Source of the DNA: MGBC163016 sp964462135
GTDB taxonomy: Bacteria > Actinomycetota > Coriobacteriia > Coriobacteriales > Eggerthellaceae
Direction of reading: 5' to 3'
NCBI GenBank assembly: GCA_964462135.1
Contig: CAYWWK010000006.1
Location: forward strand, 1 to 64,000
Length of the DNA stretch: 64,000 nucleotides
The notes under the pieces were generated by a model. The model was not told the DNA's origin and did not search any database. It saw nothing but the letters and a program-made list of their open reading frames with translations. Below, piece by piece: positions 60,013-64,000 of this stretch. The position numbers and the translations under genes were made by a program. Within the stretch, counting starts at the first letter, position 1, and the number at the start of each line of letters is the position of its first letter.

Positions 60013-61308
60013 ATGAATGTGGACTCGATCAAACGCAAGCGGTATGTCTATCTCTTCGCATCGGCGGCGTCGTTTCTGGTACTGGGCTTGGTGTACGCAT
60101 GGTCGCTTTTTGCGACACCCCTCGCTGACATATACGGCTGGGAGATGGCAGCCGTGAAGGTCACCTTCACCATCTGCATGATGGCATTCTGCGTGGGCGG
60201 CCTGATTGGCGTGCGAGTGCTTCGGCGCCTCGGCGTGCGCGGAGCCATACTGCTGGCAGCCGCGCTGCTCGTCTGTGGCTTCGCTGGCACTGCGCTTTTG
60301 GCCTCGCAGGGTATCTGGGTCCTGTACGTCTGCTATGGCGTGTTCATCGGTTGCGGGACGGGGCTGGGTTACAACGTCACCATAGCCACGGTCACCCTGT
60401 GGTTTCCCGACCGCACGGGTTTCGCCTCCGGTGTCATGTTCATGGGATTTGGGCTGGGGTCGCTCACCTTGGGCACGTTGACGCGCACCATCATCGGGAC
60501 GGCAGGCATTCCCGTCGCGCTGGGAGCCGTCGCGGCGACGGCCTGCGTGGTGTTCGTGTTCTTGGCATGCTTTCTGAAGCGTGCTCCCGATAACATCGGC
60601 GAGCTTCTGGGTGTGGGTATGAAGAAGGAAGCCGTAGCCGCCGACGAACTGTCCTCCGATGCGGAGTTCGTATCGGAGGTCAAGGCTGCCGCAGACGACG
60701 AGGCCGACCAGCGCCACATCTTCCACGATCCGGCCTTCTACGGGTATTACCTGTGGGCCATCATCATCCTGGGTGCTGGGCTCGTGGTGATCGGCACCTC
60801 CATGCAGGGCGCGCTCGAACTGGGTGTGGACGCGACGTTCGCTGCCACGCTGGTGGGAATCATTCCCATCGTGAACGGCCTGTCGGGACTCACCATGGGT
60901 GTCATCTACGACAAGAAGGGACTGCGGTTCTCCATGATCCTGGTGGCAACAATCGCTTTCGCGGCGTGCACCACCTTGGCCTGTTCCTTCTTCTTCGGGC
61001 AAGGATGGCTCTATGTCATCGGCTGCCTGATGATGGTGATGGGTTATGGCAGCGTGGCGCCTCAAGCCACCGCCTTCGCCCGTGAGCGTTACGGCGCCAA
61101 GCGCTTCCCGCATCACCTGGCCATTGTGAACACCGACATCGCTGGTGGCTCGGCCTTCCAGCAGGTCGTGATGAGCGCCTGCAGCGGCGTGAGCCTGTTC
61201 GTGTACACCACCATGGCCGTATCGGGAGCTGTGGCCTTCGTGACCAGCCTCGTCTTCGCCCGCATCACGAAGCCGAGGAAAGTGGAAACCAAGCAGCCAC
61301 GGGCGTAA
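60013..61308 (+). CDS. OFA-family MFS transporter (oxalate/formate antiporter-like)
   Basis: 431 residues, 12 TM. Typical of the OFA group are YVYLFASAASFLVLGLVYAWSLFATP at the start, GCGTGLGYNV in the first half, and MGYGSVAPQATAFARERYG in the second. A charged cytoplasmic loop (~205-240) joins the halves. It is probably a small-acid exchanger. Start ATG 60013 has GGGGG upstream; an in-frame ATG at 59989 lacks one. It is divergent from and likely regulated by the LysR gene. Confidence 0.9.
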   Translation: MNVDSIKRKRYVYLFASAASFLVLGLVYAWSLFATPLADIYGWEMAAVKVTFTICMMAFCVGGLIGVRVLRRLGVRGAILLAAALLVCGFAGTALLASQGIWVLYVCYGVFIGCGTGLGYNVTIATVTLWFPDRTGFASGVMFMGFGLGSLTLGTLTRTIIGTAGIPVALGAVAATACVVFVFLACFLKRAPDNIGELLGVGMKKEAVAADELSSDAEFVSEVKAAADDEADQRHIFHDPAFYGYYLWAIIILGAGLVVIGTSMQGALELGVDATFAATLVGIIPIVNGLSGLTMGVIYDKKGLRFSMILVATIAFAACTTLACSFFFGQGWLYVIGCLMMVMGYGSVAPQATAFARERYGAKRFPHHLAIVNTDIAGGSAFQQVVMSACSGVSLFVYTTMAVSGAVAFVTSLVFARITKPRKVETKQPRA

Positions 61309-61320
61309 GCCTTCAGTATA

Positions 61321-61358
61321 GGAGCCCCGCCGCACCCCCCCCTAGGCGGCGAGGCTCC
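61321..61358. terminator. GC-rich hairpin between convergent genes
   Basis: GGAGCCCCGCCG / CGGCGAGGCTCC with a C-rich loop between the OFA gene and the convergent MFS gene. It has no T run, so termination is only probable. Confidence 0.5.
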
Positions 61359-61370
61359 GGACCGCGAACC

Positions 61371-62837
61371 CTAACGCTCTTGTTCCGACTCGCGTTGCGC
61401 CCTGGACGCCTTCTTGGACGATGTGGCGCTGCCGGAGGACAGCTTCGACACGTGACGCGCATAGACCACTGACAATACCGTTGCCACGACCACGAAGGCG
61501 ATGGCGAGGTACACGGTCAGCGTGAATCCATCACCGTAGGCCTGCACTTTGGTTGCGCCATCGGCCATCAGACGGTGGACATCCCCGGACATGATTCCCA
61601 CGAACAGGGCCGAGGATACCGACCCGGCAACTTGGACCAAAGTGGAATGGATTGAGGATCCGCTCGTGGACAGTTCGGGGGGAAGCACCTCCAGGTCGAT
61701 ACTTTTGATGGCAGGGTATTCGGCACCAATGCCGGCACATGCGAGTGCCATGCAGCATACGACCGCCACGGCGATGCCAGCATGCGTGGACACCGCGAGC
61801 GCAACGAACCCGACGAGGCAGACTCCGAATCCGATGGGCACGAGCGGCCATGCCCCCGACTTCCCCAAGACGCGTCCGCTGACGAAGCACAGCCCTGCAT
61901 AGCAGAGCACCGCTGGGGCCACCAGGCATCCGGCGATGAACGGCGAGAAGCCTGAAACCCCTTCCAGGTACAGTGGGATCATCAGGCTCAGATAGATGGA
62001 GCTCATATAGCTGAGCACGATGAGAGTCTCGCCGATCACATACGTTCTGTTGCGGAATGGGCGCATGTCAAGGAGGGGCTGGTCGAGACGCTTTTGGCGA
62101 TGCACGAACCAAGCGCATACGGCCACTCCCGCCATCATGAGTGCAGCCATGGGAATTGGATAGCGTGCTACGTCGTTCAAGCCGATCATGAACGCGGAAA
62201 GCCCGACGGCTATCAAAACGACGCTCAGGCCATCGATGGAAAGCTTTTGGCGGGGCATGATGTCGATGAGAGTGTGCCACGTGAAGAAGAAGAGCACGAA
62301 TGCAGTCAGCGTGGGGATGGCGAAAAGCACGCGCAACCCCCAGTATGTTATGACGAGACCAGAGAGTATGGGCGCGATAGCCAGCCCTACTCCGATGACG
62401 CCGCTGTCTATGGCAAGCAGGCGTCCCGCCCCGTTCTTGGGCGAGAGGTTGAGAAGAGCCTCGTTCACCACGGGGAAGTAGAGCCCAGTGGCAACTGCTT
62501 GGACCAGCCTTGCCGCCACCAATGAGGGAAAGTCCCAGGCAAGCACGCCGAGCAGCGATCCGGCAAACGATACGATCAGGCCGAACAGCATGATCTTCCT
62601 CAGGCCGAAACGGCGCAGACTGGTGGCGGCCAACACGATGACGACGCCAGCAACGATGGAATATCCCAACACCAGCAGGTTTGCCTCGGAGAGGCTCACA
62701 TGGTATTCCGTTGACACGTAGTCAAGTGCGACATTCATCAGCGACTGCATGAAGGAGGCAAGCAGGTTGCACGCGAACAACACCAATATCATGCGACGTC
62801 GTCTGTGATCCGTGATCTGTTCCTGCTGGGTTGCCAT
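61371..62837 (-). CDS. DHA2-type 14-TM MFS exporter
   Basis: 488 residues with 14 predicted TM helices, as in EmrB/QacA drug:proton antiporters. Typical features are LRRFGLRKIMLFG after TM2 and the motif-C-like IAPILSGLVITYWGLRVLF in TM5. The tail is basic and Ser-rich. It is likely a multidrug or metabolite exporter. Start ATG 62837 is preferred (GGAG 8 bp upstream) over ATG 62855. Confidence 0.9.
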   Translation of the reverse strand: MATQQEQITDHRRRRMILVLFACNLLASFMQSLMNVALDYVSTEYHVSLSEANLLVLGYSIVAGVVIVLAATSLRRFGLRKIMLFGLIVSFAGSLLGVLAWDFPSLVAARLVQAVATGLYFPVVNEALLNLSPKNGAGRLLAIDSGVIGVGLAIAPILSGLVITYWGLRVLFAIPTLTAFVLFFFTWHTLIDIMPRQKLSIDGLSVVLIAVGLSAFMIGLNDVARYPIPMAALMMAGVAVCAWFVHRQKRLDQPLLDMRPFRNRTYVIGETLIVLSYMSSIYLSLMIPLYLEGVSGFSPFIAGCLVAPAVLCYAGLCFVSGRVLGKSGAWPLVPIGFGVCLVGFVALAVSTHAGIAVAVVCCMALACAGIGAEYPAIKSIDLEVLPPELSTSGSSIHSTLVQVAGSVSSALFVGIMSGDVHRLMADGATKVQAYGDGFTLTVYLAIAFVVVATVLSVVYARHVSKLSSGSATSSKKASRAQRESEQER

Positions 62838-62949
62838 TCGCGTGGCTCCGCTCATCGCCCGATTCTCATACCGGGAATCATGGTATTGCGGGTGCTGTCA
62901 TATGCGCTTCGCAGGGGTAGCTTGGTTGTAAAGCCGTAACTTGGCAGAA

Positions 62950-62990
62950 AGAAGGAACACCCCTTGTCTGTCAGGATCAGGCAAGGGGTG
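62950..62990 (-). terminator. Rho-independent terminator
   Basis: CACCCCTTG...CAAGGGGTG stem (about 13 bp with a wobble), followed on the minus strand by a T-rich run. It lies downstream of the minus-strand FMN-binding gene. Confidence 0.8.
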
Positions 62991-63024
62991 ATGATGGCGA
63001 ATATGATGGATGAAGCGGAAGGGT

Positions 63025-63429
63025 TCACTCCCACGTAACGGTGCGAGAAGGCTCTCCGGTCATGGAATCGAAGGTGGCGGTGGCGTTCCTGAGCTCCAAG
63101 ACCACGCAATTGCCGTCGTTTTCGTCGTAGCGTTCGCGCAGGAAGGGATAGGCATCAAGCATATGCTTGCTGGCCTTAGGCCTCTCATCAGGGATGAAGT
63201 CAGCGCTGATGCGCACCCAGCGAGGTCCATCACAGGCGCAGATCTCAGCACGGGGGTGTGCGAGTATCTGCTTGTAGACATCCTTTGATTTCCCGGTCTG
63301 GATGTAGAGCTTGTCCTCGAAGATGTCCACCGTGCCGAAGGGGCGTACGCGAGGATTGCCCTTTGCGTCAACGGTTGCCAGGTAATAGGTTGGGGCTTTC
63401 TCTTTGAGGAAGGTGAACACTTCGTCCAT
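63025..63429 (-). CDS. Pyridoxamine 5'-phosphate oxidase family protein
   Basis: 134 residues, a split-barrel flavin-binding fold: YYLATVDAKGNPRVRPFGTVDIFEDKLYIQTGKSKDVYKQI is the characteristic first half, cut here for length by function rather than domain, and CDGPRWVRISADF follows. Related small proteins bind FMN or F420 and reduce nitro compounds or quinones; the role here is unknown. ATG 63429 has AAAGGA upstream. The frame stays open upstream to 63777, but without a start signal. Confidence 0.88.
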   Translation of the reverse strand: MDEVFTFLKEKAPTYYLATVDAKGNPRVRPFGTVDIFEDKLYIQTGKSKDVYKQILAHPRAEICACDGPRWVRISADFIPDERPKASKHMLDAYPFLRERYDENDGNCVVLELRNATATFDSMTGEPSRTVTWE

Positions 63430-63607
63430 GGCAGGTTCCTTTCTGTGCCAGACGTTCATGATGTTCGTGCTTCGCCCATGATAGCGTTCCCCTCGTCTGC
63501 GCCCTATAGGCCTATTGGTATTAAATCGCGCTTTTCTTAAGAGAGATATCATCCTGTTCTGACAATCGGAAAGCCCCAGGCACATCGCAAGCCACACCCG
63601 AAAAGGG

Positions 63608-64000
63608 TCATCGCAGATTCGCCAGCAATGCCTCCACCAGGAAGTCCGTGGCTCCTTCGCCGCAGGGCTCATCGTAGTAGGCCCGGAAACGCGAATCCTC
63701 CAAGTAGCCTTGGGCAAGGCCACGGTGCGCTTCGCGTGTATAACCCTCACCCCAGTGGATGCGAATCCACTTCTCATGCATATGGGCCAACTCCTGGGAT
63801 GCTTCGCTTGTGGGGTCTTCGGTGGCCATGGCTATGCGCAGCTGCACCTTGATGGCCTCTTCCAGCAATTCCTTCGCGTCCCATTCGTCCTTCGTCAGCG
63901 CCATCATGCGCGCGTTCGCCTCTTCGATGGCATCATTGCCGTAGAGCTTGCGTGCTTCTTGGCCGTAGGCTTGCTCGAATCCTTCCAGCCCCTGTCTCTT
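63608..64000 (-). CDS. TipAS-domain regulator, C-terminal part (runs off window)
   Basis: The visible 130 residues read KLYGNDAIEEANARM, then WDAKELLEEA, HMHEKWIRIHWG and YLEDSRFRAYYDE, which is the TipAS antibiotic-recognition domain found at the C-terminus of MerR-type TipA regulators. The frame is open to the window edge, so the N-terminal MerR helix-turn-helix should lie beyond 64000. TipAS domains bind thiopeptides or other drugs and activate export genes; a 14-TM exporter lies on the same strand ~1 kb downstream. Confidence 0.85.
   Translation of the reverse strand, partial: KRQGLEGFEQAYGQEARKLYGNDAIEEANARMMALTKDEWDAKELLEEAIKVQLRIAMATEDPTSEASQELAHMHEKWIRIHWGEGYTREAHRGLAQGYLEDSRFRAYYDEPCGEGATDFLVEALLANLR

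Noticed and set aside
61331..61343. C-rich run downstream of the OFA gene considered as a phase-variation tract
   Set aside because: It is intergenic between convergent genes and forms the loop of a hairpin, so it would not switch a gene.
1..64000. CRISPR array, prophage or complete insertion sequence
   Set aside because: No regularly spaced repeats, cas genes, phage structural genes or transposase motifs were found; the only mobile traces are the two tRNA scars and the palindromes.

Overview
This is a chromosomal window, roughly 58-60% GC by eye, from a Gram-positive anaerobe of the Actinomycetota. It is most likely a gut Coriobacteriia/Eggerthellales member. The grounds are the tilS-maf-hpt-ftsH-folPK order, the actinobacterial-type citrate synthase, a NADH:flavin oxidoreductase with a 4Fe-4S cluster, OFA-type and NRMT-type transporters, and a bile-salt-hydrolase-like enzyme. 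I could not run a database search, so the taxonomy is inference. There is no rRNA, CRISPR array, intact insertion sequence or prophage. Four tRNAs are present: Arg-ACG, Ser-UGA, Ser-GCU and initiator Met.

Layout: 0.25-1.25 kb holds a WYL regulator. 1.3-9.1 kb is a core housekeeping run (tilS, maf, hpt, ftsH, a folP-folK fusion, birA, bioY). 9.2-11.9 kb has an NhaC-type antiporter and an Rrf2 regulator with a long extra tail. 11.9-14.5 kb is a two-gene metal module: an NRAMP-related protein with an NRMT-like (magnesium-type) binding site, and a channel-less MgtE/CBS/PRC sensor protein. 14.5-19.1 kb holds tRNAs, citrate synthase, a small Cys-rich protein, tadA, ispE and a membrane protein. 19.3-22.4 kb is an MBOAT plus DHHW surface O-acylation pair. 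22.4-22.8 kb is a tRNA-Ser with a duplicated 3' end. 22.9-27.7 kb holds a DUF2207 protein, a DMT exporter, a shikimate-kinase-like ATPase, an amidohydrolase and a UspA protein. 27.8-30.3 kb is a small scar next to initiator tRNA, with a truncated DUF3800 gene, followed by a permease and a GNAT acetyltransferase.

The second half is more accessory. 30.3-36.5 kb has a large flavin oxidoreductase, an MFS carrier, a cyclodeaminase-folD folate pair and an Ntn hydrolase with bile-salt-hydrolase active-site residues. 36.7-39.9 kb (minus strand) looks like an envelope-stress set: LytTR regulator, DUF3021, a Gly-rich TPM-like protein and PspA. 40.3-44.2 kb is a five-gene operon (FMN/Fe-S protein, MarR, amino-acid binding lipoprotein, permease, ATP-grasp ligase) behind a promoter with an embedded inverted repeat. 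45.5-58.0 kb is a 12.5 kb translationally coupled operon: hybrid histidine kinase, a 2043-residue leucine-rich-repeat surface protein, MoxR ATPase, DUF58 protein, and a transglutaminase-fold protein that has lost its catalytic cysteine. 58.0-64.0 kb has a cysteine-synthase-like enzyme, a divergent LysR/OFA-transporter pair, a 14-TM MFS exporter, an FMN-binding protein and the 3' part of a TipAS-domain regulator.

The strongest candidates for undescribed biology are the 45.5-58.0 kb kinase/LRR/MoxR operon, the NRMT plus severed MgtE-sensor pair, the MarR/ATP-grasp uptake operon, the tRNA-Ser scar, and a family of short dispersed palindromes found at four intergenic sites.
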